Assembly: GCA_017622845.1 (NCBI GenBank)
Contig: JAGAQJ010000052.1
Location: forward strand, 1 to 42,695
DNA length: 42,695 bases
Reading direction: 5' to 3'
From: Lachnospiraceae bacterium
GTDB taxonomy: Bacteria > Bacillota > Clostridia > Lachnospirales > Lachnospiraceae
The notes beneath the pieces are model-generated. The model worked only from the letters and a program-made list of their open reading frames with translations, was not told the origin of the DNA and did not search any database. Shown here piece by piece: positions 1 through 9,037 of this stretch. The first letter of the stretch is position 1, and each line of letters starts with the position of its first letter. The position numbers and the translations under genes are program-made.

Positions 1-37
1 CTATGAGAGTGGTATAATCATCTTGGAACTTCAACAT
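1..37 (-). CDS. N-terminal fragment of a divergent gene (cut by window edge)
   Basis: On the minus strand an ATG at 37-35 is preceded by a near-perfect ribosome site, AAAGGAGG (plus-strand 44-51), six bases away. It opens a frame reading MLKFQDDYTTLI to the window edge. Only 12 residues are visible, so no function can be given. The gene diverges from the one starting at 91, so 38-90 must hold at least one promoter. Confidence 0.5.
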   Translation of the reverse strand, partial: MLKFQDDYTTLI

Positions 38-90
38 AATGTGCCTCCTTTCATAGTGTGTCGTGATTTACAACTATAGGATAGCATATT

Positions 91-720
91 TTGTTGAAGT
101 TTTTCTATACCGACAATCAACTAGCACAACAGGTTAATTTAAGACGTCATATTGTAAAAGATAATATTGATCTTATTCCATTTCAGCGATATGGCTGGTC
201 AGGAAGAATTATTATTGACAAGACGGAGCATATCACATACTCCATTATGACAGAGGGAACGTTAGCAACTGTTCCCAGAAAAAAGAATCGTATAAATCCG
301 CATTATTTGCAGTCTATATTGTATGCTGAAAATAAAGAGTGTATTGCAAAAGAGAGACAGATGACATTGCAGGATTTTGGAATTACTATTTTTGATACGG
401 ATGTTTTAGAACAGGATTTTGAAAAAATAAGTCAAGGTTTGATTGACAGGGAAGAGGATTATAGGCACTATATTGTTTCATATATAGCAAATCATGGAGA
501 AATAAAAAGTATTACATTAAAGTTCCTTGATAAAGAATTCAATATTGTGGATGAAGAGTCTCTCATGCAATACATTAGACCAGATTTTGCACAGCTTACG
601 AATATGGATTCTGTGAAAGAGTCGGATGAAAACAACATTCAAAGCAGGAAAAGTCTGGTAGCTGTCAGGAGTGGAGTGAAACCCAAACTTCAGGAGATTG
701 AAAAAAGAGCTGAAAAATAA
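91..720 (+). CDS. Unrecognised 209-residue protein upstream of an XRE/ImmA protein
   Basis: I do not recognise this family. The frame opens with TTG at 91 (a second TTG follows at 94), with AGGAT about eight bases upstream as a modest ribosome site; no ATG lies near the 5' end, so the start is uncertain. The protein is soluble and mixed alpha/beta by inspection, with no signal peptide or membrane segment. A conserved-looking middle part (about residues 20-85) is rich in aromatic and basic residues, and the last 35 residues are charged and low in complexity. The stop is 18 bases before the next start, so the two are probably co-transcribed. It may be a partner, target or substrate of the ImmA/IrrE-type protease that follows; that is inference from position only. 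Confidence 0.7.
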   Translation: MLKFFYTDNQLAQQVNLRRHIVKDNIDLIPFQRYGWSGRIIIDKTEHITYSIMTEGTLATVPRKKNRINPHYLQSILYAENKECIAKERQMTLQDFGITIFDTDVLEQDFEKISQGLIDREEDYRHYIVSYIANHGEIKSITLKFLDKEFNIVDEESLMQYIRPDFAQLTNMDSVKESDENNIQSRKSLVAVRSGVKPKLQEIEKRAEK

Positions 721-738
721 GTTCAGGAGATTTTGACA

Positions 739-1926
739 ATGGTAGAGAAACAGTTTTATGGTGAAAGATTAAGAAATGCAAGAATGTTTAGAGGATTGAC
801 CTTGACTGAATTGGCAAAAAGAACGGAGATTAGTAAACAGTCTCTTTCATTATATGAAAACGATAACAACAAGCCGGATCATATGAAAGTAGGAATTTTA
901 GCATCTAAGCTTAATTTTCCCTATGACTATTTTTTTCAAAAAGACAGTTATGCTGCCAAGACAGAGACAACATATTTTCGTTCATTAGCCAGTGCTACGA
1001 AGAAAGACAGAACAGCACAAAGCATTAAACTAGAGTATGTAGCGAAAATATACGAGATATTGCTTGAGTATATTTCATTTCCTGAAATGAATTTGCCAAG
1101 TGTTGATTTTGAAGGATATGATGATGTATTTGAATGTGAAAGTGAATTCGCGGTTCAAGAGATAGAAAATATTGTGGTTCAAGTAAGGGAATTTTGGAAT
1201 ATCGGAACAGAACCGATAAAAGATTTACAATATCTGTTGGAAAAGAATGGAATTATAGTAACGGGTTTTGATACAAACGAAGATAAAATAGATGCGTTTA
1301 GTCAAAGAACTATAGTAGCTGGCAATGATATTTATTTTATTGCTGTAGCATTGGGAAGCAGACCGGAAGGAAGAATAAGATTTGATATGGCTCATGAGTT
1401 GGGACATATTCTGCTGCATCCTTGGAGTGAAGATTTAGAAGCAATTACAAAAGAAGAGTTTAAGGCAAGGGAGCGTCAGGCTAATATGTTTGCAAGTGCC
1501 TTTTTATTGCCGGGCAGCAGTTTTGGAAAGGATATATCCGCATATCCTACGGATTTAAACTATTACCAGTTTTTAAAGAGGAAATGGAAAGTGTCTATTC
1601 AGGCAATGATTTATAGGACACATCAGTTGAGAATCATATCAGATAATCAGTACCAGTATCTGATGCGGCAGGTTTCGAAAAATGGGTGGAGACAGAAAGA
1701 ACCGGATGATGTGCCATGCACATTGAATGAGAGCATTTTTCAGGGAGCAGTTGATTTATTAATAGAAGAAAAAGTACTTACAGCAAAGCAAATATTGGAA
1801 TTATTAAAAAGAAATGGAGTGACTTTATATTCAAATGATATAGAGGAGCTTCTTCATTTGCGTCAGGGTACGTTAAAAGTGGAAGAAAAAGTGAAACCAA
1901 TTTTGCAATTGCGCAAAAAGCAGTAA
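739..1926 (+). CDS. XRE-family regulator with ImmA/IrrE metallopeptidase domain
   Basis: About 395 residues. Residues 8-62 form a classic XRE/Cro helix-turn-helix (RLRNARMFRGLTLTELAKR, then SKQSLSLYE). A central ImmA/IrrE (DUF955) zinc peptidase domain carries HELGH at about residues 219-223, the zinc-binding and catalytic motif of this family. The start is ATG 739, chosen because CAGGAGA lies eight bases upstream; an in-frame TTG at 733 is less likely. Family members act as repressor-protease pairs that control mobile elements, or as stress-responsive regulators that cleave a repressor partner. Here both activities are in one chain. Its place between an unknown protein and a nuclease/type III R-M block suggests control of the defence island. 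The cleavage substrate cannot be told from sequence. Confidence 0.88.
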   Translation: MVEKQFYGERLRNARMFRGLTLTELAKRTEISKQSLSLYENDNNKPDHMKVGILASKLNFPYDYFFQKDSYAAKTETTYFRSLASATKKDRTAQSIKLEYVAKIYEILLEYISFPEMNLPSVDFEGYDDVFECESEFAVQEIENIVVQVREFWNIGTEPIKDLQYLLEKNGIIVTGFDTNEDKIDAFSQRTIVAGNDIYFIAVALGSRPEGRIRFDMAHELGHILLHPWSEDLEAITKEEFKARERQANMFASAFLLPGSSFGKDISAYPTDLNYYQFLKRKWKVSIQAMIYRTHQLRIISDNQYQYLMRQVSKNGWRQKEPDDVPCTLNESIFQGAVDLLIEEKVLTAKQILELLKRNGVTLYSNDIEELLHLRQGTLKVEEKVKPILQLRKKQ

Positions 1927-1981
1927 GTATGATAATAAAGAGACAACGATTCAATATAAATAATTATCGTTGAGAAACTAA

Positions 1982-2003
1982 TTGTGACAGCACTGCTGAC
2001 ACA
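1982..2003 (+). repeat. 22-bp direct repeat, copy 1 (copy 2 at 2299-2320)
   Basis: TTGTGACAGCACTGCTGACA plus CA occurs exactly twice: here, in the 98-bp gap before the DUF1016 gene, and again inside that gene at 2299-2320, where it encodes part of VTALLTQ. An exact 22-mer twice within 320 bp is unlikely by chance. It may be a duplication scar or an autoregulatory site. Confidence 0.75.
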
Positions 2004-2024
2004 CATTTAAAAGGCGGTTATTTT

Positions 2025-3014
2025 ATGAAAGAAGTAAATTCGGCTTTTTTGCAAGTCACTGACATTATTGAAACAGCTAAGAATAGCGCATATAAAAAAG
2101 TAAATGAAGAACTTATTAATATGTATTGGAATATAGGTGCATTTTTAAGCAAAGAGGCTGAGAATGCAACTTTTGGAGATGCATATATTGATTCGATATC
2201 GGAGTATATACAAGAGCAATTTCCAGGAATCAAAGGATTTAACAGGCGTGGGCTGTATAGAATGAAAAAATTTTATGAGACTTATGCTGATGATGAATTT
2301 GTGACAGCACTGCTGACACAAATTAGTTGGACAAATCACCTTGCAATTATGTCAAAGGCAAAAACCGTTGAGGAAAGACATTTTTATATCACATTGTGTA
2401 TAAAAGAAAACTATTCTTCAAGAGAGTTGGAAAGACAGATAGAAAGCGCATATTATGAGCGTTATATGTTATCAAAAGAAAAAGTATTGCCGGAGCCTGT
2501 AAAGGGATTAAAAGAAAATCCATTTATGGATACTTATGTCGTGGAATTTTTGGATATGCCAAAAATCTATAAAGAACAAGATTTTAGAAAAGCACTAATT
2601 AAAAATATGAAGGATTTTATATTGGAGCTGGGAAAAGATTTTACTTTCATTGATGAAGAATATAAGGTGCAGATTGGCGGAGAAGATTTTGCGATTGATT
2701 TGCTGTTTTTTCATAGAGGGTTACAGTGTTTGGTAGCTTTTGAATTAAAAATTGGAAAGTTCAAGCCGGAATATATCTCAAAAATGGATTTTTATTTAGA
2801 GGCACTTGACCGACAGAAGAAAAAAGAACACGAGAACCCAAGTGTTGGATTAATATTGTGTGCGTCTAAAAATGACGAAGTAGTAGAGTATGCAATGAGC
2901 CGGAGCATGTCACCCATGCTGGTGTCAGAATACAAATTACAGTTACCGGATAAGAAGATATTAGAGAGAAAATTGCAGGAATTAGTCAATATACCCCAAA
3001 TTGAGAAAGAATAG
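2025..3014 (+). CDS. DUF1016 / YhcG-type PD-(D/E)XK nuclease-domain protein
   Basis: 329 residues, full length for the DUF1016 family. The N-terminal half (about 1-150) is the DUF1016 helical DNA-binding-like part, with the family signature around WNIGAFLSKE, GFNRRGLYRMKKFYE and LTQISWTNH. The C-terminal half (about 170-320) is a predicted PD-(D/E)XK nuclease core: D225 (AIDLLFFHR) followed by E240-L-K242 (AFELKIGKF). ATG 2025 has AAGGCGG eight bases upstream. YhcG-like proteins are often found beside restriction systems, and their exact role is not settled. The stop lies 56 bases before the best start of the type III Res gene, so it is probably part of the same transcription unit and a defence accessory nuclease. 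Confidence 0.88.
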   Translation: MKEVNSAFLQVTDIIETAKNSAYKKVNEELINMYWNIGAFLSKEAENATFGDAYIDSISEYIQEQFPGIKGFNRRGLYRMKKFYETYADDEFVTALLTQISWTNHLAIMSKAKTVEERHFYITLCIKENYSSRELERQIESAYYERYMLSKEKVLPEPVKGLKENPFMDTYVVEFLDMPKIYKEQDFRKALIKNMKDFILELGKDFTFIDEEYKVQIGGEDFAIDLLFFHRGLQCLVAFELKIGKFKPEYISKMDFYLEALDRQKKKEHENPSVGLILCASKNDEVVEYAMSRSMSPMLVSEYKLQLPDKKILERKLQELVNIPQIEKE

Positions 3015-3069
3015 AATATGTATTACTATAAAAAGATTTGATGAAACAGTGATGTGGAAAGGAAATATA

Positions 3070-5943
3070 ATGTTCTACAAAATGATTGAAAATGCGCGGA
3101 ACAAATGGTATACATCCCCGGAATGTACAATAACATCAATGATGGAGTACATAGAATCGAGAGGTATGCTGCGTGATGCGCAAATTGGTGCAATCAAAAC
3201 ATATCTCTTTTTGAAGATTTCTTGTGAAAGCAAGCCGCTTGCAGATTTATTTAGCGATGGTAAATTTAATACACTTGATTTAGACAGCGCGGAAATATCG
3301 AATACCGTCCGCAGATATTTGGAGCAAAATACAGCTGCTGCGGCGTTGTTCGAATATTCATGCCTAAAAAATGATAAGGGTGAACAGGTTGCAAAAAAAT
3401 TAGAGGAGTTTATAAAAAAGACACCACAAGATGTTGATTACAAGAAATTTTTCAGGGATGCATTTTATGGCGTTTCTTATACAGATTACCTTTTTAGTCT
3501 GCCGATGGGAGCGGGAAAGACGTATTTAATGGCGGCATTTATTTATCTGGACTTGTATTTTGCGTGGAACGAACCTCTGAATCCGGCATTTGCTCATAAT
3601 TTCATTATATTTGCACCGTCAGGGTTAAAATCTTCTGTGGTTCCAAGCTTAAGGACAATACAAAAATTCGATCCATCATGGGTGCTTCCAGAACCGGCAG
3701 CATCAGAGATCAAAAGAATGGTGTCATTTGAAGTGCTTGACCAGAGTAAAACATCTAAAAAATCAAATAAGACGAAAAATCCCAATGTACAGAAAATTGC
3801 AAATCATCAGCCACTGTCAGAATTATTTGGTTTTGTAGCTGTTACAAATGCAGAAAAGGTGATTCTTGACCGTGTTCAGGAAAAGAATGGACAGATTACG
3901 CTATTTGACGAGAGTGATGATGACAAGGACAGACAGGCAAATGAACTCAGGAACCTGATTGGAAAACTTCCCGCCCTGTCAATTTTCATTGATGAAGTTC
4001 ACCATGCTGTTAAGGATGAAATCAAGCTTCGCGCTGTGGTTAATAAATGGGCAGAAAATGATACGATCAATTCAGTGATCGGTTTTTCTGGTACGCCTTA
4101 TCTGGAGAAAGTGGAAAAGATATCTGCTTCAGAAAAGCTGTCTGTCGCTACTGCTGAAATTACGAATATTGTGTATTATTATCCCTTAGTGAAAGGCATC
4201 GGAAATTTTTTGAAATCTCCAATTGTGAAGATTTCAGAAATTGCCGACAGTGCCAGGATTATTGAAAAAGGGGTACGGGAATTTTTGGATCATTATAAAG
4301 ATACAATGTATGATGGTGGTCTTACAGCAAAACTTGGCATTTATTGTGGAAACATTGAAAAACTGGAAGAGACGGTATATCCTCTTGTATCCCGTATTGT
4401 AACGGAATATGGAATACAGAGTGATGCAATCTTAAAATTTCACAAAGGGAATAAACAATATCCGCAAGCCGCTGATAGTCAGATGCACTTTGATACGCTC
4501 GACACACCTTTGTCAAAAATACGGATTGTGCTTTTAGTTCAGATTGGAAAAGAGGGGTGGGACTGCCGGAGTTTGACAGGTATTGTTCTTTCTCAGGAGG
4601 GTGACTGCCCGAAGAATATGGTTTTACAGACATCCTGCAGGTGTCTGCGTCAAGCAGTAAAGAACAATGCAGAAACAGCGATTATCTATTTAAATCAAGA
4701 TAATGCAGAAAAATTAGAATCCCAATTACAACTACAGCATCATATTTCTTTGCAGGAATTCATCAAGGGGAGTGACAATGGTATTACACTGCAAAGATAT
4801 GACCGCACAAAATATTTGAAACTTCCAAAGATTGATTTTTATCAGCTTTGTGTAAAGTATGATACGATTGTTGCCTGTGAAGCAATGCCTGAAACACAAA
4901 TACCATTATCAGTGGAATATGCGAAAAAAGATTTGGATATCACAAAAGTTACGGATTTTTCTATGAAGATATCGGACAGAGAATTTGATGATACGGAACG
5001 AGGCAAAAAACAGGCAACGTTTCTCTCATGGCTTTATGAGATAGCGAAGGAGAGTTTTGGCACATTGCAAATAGAAGAACTACTGCAGTATAAAGAACTA
5101 TTGCAGGAAGTATATTTGGTGATAACATATCAAAAAGAAGATGTTCGGTATTATAGTTCTAAGTATGACATTTCGGCTGTAAATGCTAATATTCGTAAAG
5201 CTTTTATCGGAAAATGTGATTTTACTTCTTATGAAGAAGTAATACCACAGCAGTCAGGCTTATTGAACATTAAGAACTTTACAAAGGAAATACATACAGA
5301 ACATGTAAAAGATTATTATCCGGAGCAGGAAGTGGTCGAAAATATTATTTTGGATGATAAGGGAAAACGAAAGATTGATCCGAAAATTGTTGATGCGATA
5401 GAAGCTTTGGAGAGTACAGGAAATTCAGCCAATATGATGGTAGCTGCTTTATTGCGTAAGCAGATGAGTTCCCATCCGCAAAAGGATCGTTCTTTTCATT
5501 ATCTGCCTTATCATATGGACAGCGGATTTGAGCTGACATTTTTAACAGAAGTACTGACATTGCCGGAAATAGAGGGGCTTAATCTTGAGGTTTATTATAA
5601 TGGGGATAACGTCATGACAGAGTTTAAGATTAAATGTTACAAGAAATTAAACAGAAAATGGGTATATATAGGAATTTACACTCCTGATTTTTTAATCATA
5701 CAGCGTCAGAACGGACAGATTCATAAGGCTGTCATAGTGGAAACAAAAGGTGAAATTTATAAGAATGATCCGAAATTTAATGACAAACGTATCTTTATGG
5801 AAACAGAGTTTGTAAAACAGAATAATAGGATATTTGGTTATGAACGGTTTGACTACTTGTATCTTGAAGATGTGCTATCGGAAAAAGAGAGGATATCAAT
5901 TACACACAAAAAAATAACGGATTTTTTTGCGGAGGAGGAATAA
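3070..5943 (+). CDS. Type III restriction enzyme, Res (helicase-nuclease) subunit
   Basis: About 957 residues, typical for Res. It should form a complex with Mod and cleave DNA after ATP-dependent communication between two unmethylated sites. Visible motifs are Walker A GAGKT at about residue 147 (LPMGAGKTYLMAAF), Walker B DEVHH at about 308 (FIDEVHHAV), a motif III-like FSGTPYL, and SCRCLRQ as motif VI. Near the C-terminus is a PD-(D/E)XK nuclease: D873 in YTPDFL and E891-T-K893 in VETKGE. ATG 3070 is preferred because GGAAAGGAA lies just upstream; a longer frame from TTG 3001 overlaps the DUF1016 gene and lacks a good site. All key motifs look intact, so it is probably active. Mod starts four bases after this stop. 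Confidence 0.93.
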   Translation: MFYKMIENARNKWYTSPECTITSMMEYIESRGMLRDAQIGAIKTYLFLKISCESKPLADLFSDGKFNTLDLDSAEISNTVRRYLEQNTAAAALFEYSCLKNDKGEQVAKKLEEFIKKTPQDVDYKKFFRDAFYGVSYTDYLFSLPMGAGKTYLMAAFIYLDLYFAWNEPLNPAFAHNFIIFAPSGLKSSVVPSLRTIQKFDPSWVLPEPAASEIKRMVSFEVLDQSKTSKKSNKTKNPNVQKIANHQPLSELFGFVAVTNAEKVILDRVQEKNGQITLFDESDDDKDRQANELRNLIGKLPALSIFIDEVHHAVKDEIKLRAVVNKWAENDTINSVIGFSGTPYLEKVEKISASEKLSVATAEITNIVYYYPLVKGIGNFLKSPIVKISEIADSARIIEKGVREFLDHYKDTMYDGGLTAKLGIYCGNIEKLEETVYPLVSRIVTEYGIQSDAILKFHKGNKQYPQAADSQMHFDTLDTPLSKIRIVLLVQIGKEGWDCRSLTGIVLSQEGDCPKNMVLQTSCRCLRQAVKNNAETAIIYLNQDNAEKLESQLQLQHHISLQEFIKGSDNGITLQRYDRTKYLKLPKIDFYQLCVKYDTIVACEAMPETQIPLSVEYAKKDLDITKVTDFSMKISDREFDDTERGKKQATFLSWLYEIAKESFGTLQIEELLQYKELLQEVYLVITYQKEDVRYYSSKYDISAVNANIRKAFIGKCDFTSYEEVIPQQSGLLNIKNFTKEIHTEHVKDYYPEQEVVENIILDDKGKRKIDPKIVDAIEALESTGNSANMMVAALLRKQMSSHPQKDRSFHYLPYHMDSGFELTFLTEVLTLPEIEGLNLEVYYNGDNVMTEFKIKCYKKLNRKWVYIGIYTPDFLIIQRQNGQIHKAVIVETKGEIYKNDPKFNDKRIFMETEFVKQNNRIFGYERFDYLYLEDVLSEKERISITHKKITDFFAEEE

Positions 5944-5946
5944 AAA

Positions 5947-7953
5947 ATGCCGATTAAGTATGTTCCTTTTGTACCGGAACCGATTGAAGGACAGGCGATT
6001 CTGGGTAATTTTAACAGAATACTGAAATACCGCGGCGCAGATGATGCGGCGAAGGTTTTACAACGAGGAATGCCGCTTTATGAGATGGAAAAGAAAGAAA
6101 CTGTTGGCAAAAACGAAAGTGGCAATATGGTCATTCGGGGTGAATGCGTATCGGCGTGTGCTTATCTAAAAGAGCATGATATACAGGTTGATCTTGTATA
6201 TATTGATCCTCCATTTGCAAGTGGAGCTGATTATGCGAAAAAGGTTTATGTCCGCCGAAATCCGAAAATTGCGGAAGTGATACAGCAGGTGGAGGAAGAA
6301 CTTGATATTGATGAACTGAAAGCATTTGAGGAAAAGATGTATGGAGATATTTGGAATAAGGAAAAATATCTGAATTGGATGTATGAAAATCTTATGGCGA
6401 TTAAGAGCGTGATGAGTGAAACAGCGTCTATTTATGTGCATTTAGATTATCATATCGGGCATTATGTGAAGATTTTGCTGGATGAAGTTTTCGGGGAGGA
6501 TAATTTTAGAAACGAAATTATCTGGAAACGAAAACAAGGAAATTTGGGACAGACACAGCAATATGGAATAGTTACGGATACAATTTATTTTTATACGTTT
6601 TCTGATAATTACTACTTTAACACTCCGCTTTCGAAAAATGGGCAAGAGGAATATTTAAAACGATTTAAATACGAAGACGAATCAGGAAGAAAGTATCGTC
6701 TTAGCCCGTTAATCAGTCCTTCTTATAGTCCATCATTGGTATACGAATATAAAGGGTACAAATCACCGCCAAACGGATGGTCTGTATCAAGAGAAACTAT
6801 GCAACGTTATGAGGAAGAGGGGCGTCTTAGTTTTCCCCGCAATAAAGGACAACGTATTGAACGGAAACAGTTTTTAGATGAATGGGAGGGAAGTCCGATT
6901 CAAAATCTTTGGACAGATATTTATGTAATTAATCCGGTTGCAGAGGAACGTTTAGATTATGCAACTCAAAAACCGGAAGCATTACTGGAACGTATTGTCA
7001 ATGCTTCTTCAAATCAAAATATGATTGTTGCAGATTTTTTTGGCGGTAGTGGTGTAACCTCGGCTGTTGCACATAAGCTGGGCAGAAAGTTTATCCATTG
7101 TGATATAGGTATCAATTCGATTCAAACTACCCGTGATCGCCTTGTTGCAAATGGAGCGCAATTTGATGTGCTTGAGATTAAAGATGGAGTACAGCTTTAC
7201 CGGAATCCTGTACAGACGATGGATAAAATAAAATCGTTGGTTCAAGGGTTAAAACAGGATGATGCCTTAGACTCCTTCTGGGCAGGATCAATTTCTGACA
7301 GCAAGACAGGAACAATTCCTGTGTATATTCCCAATTTGGAGGATAGCGCTTCAAAGATGTTGGATACAGTTCAGATGAACCGTATTATCCATCAGGCAAT
7401 ACCGGAGTTGGAAAGCAGTATAAATAAAGTAATTGTATATTATATCGACCTTGCAGATCGGAAAGAAATTGAAGAATTTATCAAGAGTGATGACAGTACA
7501 ACGGTTGAGATAGAATTGCGTGATTTGAAAAGTATTTTGGATGATGTCGTGATTGGGGATTATGCAGAGTTTCATTGTGAACCGATACAAGAGGATTTAT
7601 TTGGTGGATATGCCGTTACAATAGACCGATTTGTTAGTGACCGCGTCATACAGAAAATCATGGAATTTAACCAAAAGGCATTTCTTAATTCCTCCGGCAA
7701 GAAGCCGTATAAACCGATTGAAATCAGCGAAGAGGGGTTGGAACTTATTGAATTTTTGAGTCTTGATTGTACTGCGTCCGAAGGCGAATGGCATTCTGAT
7801 AGTGAAATCAAGATTGATAAAAATGGTTATGTCATAAAAAATGGCATCAAAACAAAAGACTTTTGGTATGCAAGAATATGCAGCAGGGAAAAACCATTGA
7901 GAATAAAAATCCGTAATATTTGTGGAGATGAAACGGAATGGGCAGTGGAATAA
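5947..7953 (+). CDS. Type III DNA methyltransferase, Mod subunit (N6-adenine)
   Basis: 668 residues. It recognises the target site and methylates adenine, and it also brings Res to DNA. The motif order is permuted as in beta-class type III enzymes: catalytic motif IV DPPF at about residues 87-90 (YIDPPFASGADYA) comes first, and the SAM-binding motif I, DFFGGSG, at about 363-369 comes later. The stretch between (about 180-330) is the likely target-recognition domain, which sets specificity; its sequence cannot be predicted here. ATG 5947 has GGAGGAGG nine bases upstream, at the end of the Res gene, so the pair is translationally tight. No simple-sequence repeat that would cause phase variation is visible in the reading frame. 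Confidence 0.93.
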   Translation: MPIKYVPFVPEPIEGQAILGNFNRILKYRGADDAAKVLQRGMPLYEMEKKETVGKNESGNMVIRGECVSACAYLKEHDIQVDLVYIDPPFASGADYAKKVYVRRNPKIAEVIQQVEEELDIDELKAFEEKMYGDIWNKEKYLNWMYENLMAIKSVMSETASIYVHLDYHIGHYVKILLDEVFGEDNFRNEIIWKRKQGNLGQTQQYGIVTDTIYFYTFSDNYYFNTPLSKNGQEEYLKRFKYEDESGRKYRLSPLISPSYSPSLVYEYKGYKSPPNGWSVSRETMQRYEEEGRLSFPRNKGQRIERKQFLDEWEGSPIQNLWTDIYVINPVAEERLDYATQKPEALLERIVNASSNQNMIVADFFGGSGVTSAVAHKLGRKFIHCDIGINSIQTTRDRLVANGAQFDVLEIKDGVQLYRNPVQTMDKIKSLVQGLKQDDALDSFWAGSISDSKTGTIPVYIPNLEDSASKMLDTVQMNRIIHQAIPELESSINKVIVYYIDLADRKEIEEFIKSDDSTTVEIELRDLKSILDDVVIGDYAEFHCEPIQEDLFGGYAVTIDRFVSDRVIQKIMEFNQKAFLNSSGKKPYKPIEISEEGLELIEFLSLDCTASEGEWHSDSEIKIDKNGYVIKNGIKTKDFWYARICSREKPLRIKIRNICGDETEWAVE

Positions 7954-7954
7954 T

Positions 7955-8326
7955 GTTGTAGTTGAGATATGTAAATTATGGTTTGGGCAGGACTTTATTA
8001 TTTTAAGTGTAGAAATATCTGCATATCCGTTTGTGGACTTGATATCAGAGGATAAAAAGCTTTTTGTTCAGGTATCCACTGCGCAGGATATACCAAGTTA
8101 AATAATTTATATAATGTACTTAAGTTTTAGTTTCTATCAGAAATAGTTTTCGAGATGCAAAAGCAGAAAGTGACAAATTTGCTAAAAAGATACGAGAATA
8201 TAAGATTATAGTAAATATGATATATTAAAATCTTTTGTTCAATGTACTGATATGATAAAAGAAGATCATGAATTGATTACAGCGTATCAGGATATCCTTG
8301 AAATATTAATTAATTTGAATTGCTAA
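7955..8326 (+). pseudogene. Decayed SMEK-domain-like gene (several frames)
   Basis: The 466-base gap after Mod is not empty. One frame reads to a stop at 8101 and contains FVDLISEDKKLFVQVSTAQD, which matches the core of the SMEK nuclease-like domain (ID/VDL..E.KKL..QV(S/T)). Two other frames continue: about 8149-8230 (FRDAKAESDKFAKKIREYK) and about 8215-8326 (KSFVQCTDMIKEDHELITAY, to a stop at 8324-8326). Together they look like one defence-associated gene broken by frameshifts and internal loss. SMEK proteins occur in defence loci such as ABC-3C-like systems. The frame pieces are direct sequence observations; the family name rests on remembered motifs. Confidence 0.55.
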
Positions 8327-8419
8327 GGAGCGGCTGTTATCTTGGATGAATTTAGAGTACATTAACATATAGGATTAAATGGACTATGTATAATTTTGAT
8401 ATTATGGAAAGGTATAAAT

Positions 8420-8920
8420 ATGAACGGGCAATATAAAAGTTTATTAAATTTATCAGTATGTAATAAGTGCAGATACAGAAATGTATGTTTCCTGCAATAC
8501 ATATCTATGCAAAAATACACTGAACAGGTGCAGAATTTCTTGACAAATGTTCTCAACACAAGCTTTTCGTATGAAGAACAAAAGAGACTATGGGGTGCAA
8601 ATTACTGGTCTGTTCAAGAGCAATTAGTGCGATACTATGATGTACAAAACTGTGAATTAATAGGAAACAAGAAGCCATTTTTGACCAATGAGGGGCAGAG
8701 AGAAAATGACAGACAGAAAATCAGAGAGCTTTTTAAGCAGATGCTGGATATTGCTGCTAAAGCAACAGAGGAAAAAAATCCAGAAATGTCAATTATGTTT
8801 GATGGAATAGGGCTTGTGCTGGCATCTGATTATGCAGACGCAGTGAGTAAAATATTTTCTATGTTGAAGACGGCTGTAAAGAGAGATAATTATTTTTCGG
8901 GAGGATGTTTTGGATATTGA
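8420..8920 (+). CDS. Unrecognised small protein with N-terminal cysteine cluster
   Basis: 166 residues from ATG 8420, which has GGAAAGG about seven bases upstream; the frame opens eight codons earlier at TTG 8396. I do not recognise the family. Near the N-terminus is CNKCRYRNVC (C-x2-C-x5-C), which could bind zinc or a metal cluster. The rest is mostly helical and hydrophilic, with no membrane segment, and ends SGGCFGY. It lies at the edge of the defence island, after the SMEK remnant and before the scar region. A short frame after it (TTG 8912 to a stop at 8969-8971, reading DIEFSDQKLIVIIGHSDNN) has GGGAGGATG upstream and may be the start of a lost downstream gene. Confidence 0.6.
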   Translation: MNGQYKSLLNLSVCNKCRYRNVCFLQYISMQKYTEQVQNFLTNVLNTSFSYEEQKRLWGANYWSVQEQLVRYYDVQNCELIGNKKPFLTNEGQRENDRQKIRELFKQMLDIAAKATEEKNPEMSIMFDGIGLVLASDYADAVSKIFSMLKTAVKRDNYFSGGCFGY

Positions 8921-9037
8921 GTTTAGTGATCAGAAACTTATTGTAATTATTGGACATAGCGATAATAATTGAGTGGTAACGCTCGAAAAGAAGAAAAGTT
9001 CGCTAAAAAACACTCTTTTCTACTTTAACTTTAGCGT

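Noticed and set aside
5947-7953. Phase-variable Mod gene
   Set aside because: No tandem simple-sequence repeat that would shift the frame is visible in or just upstream of the gene.
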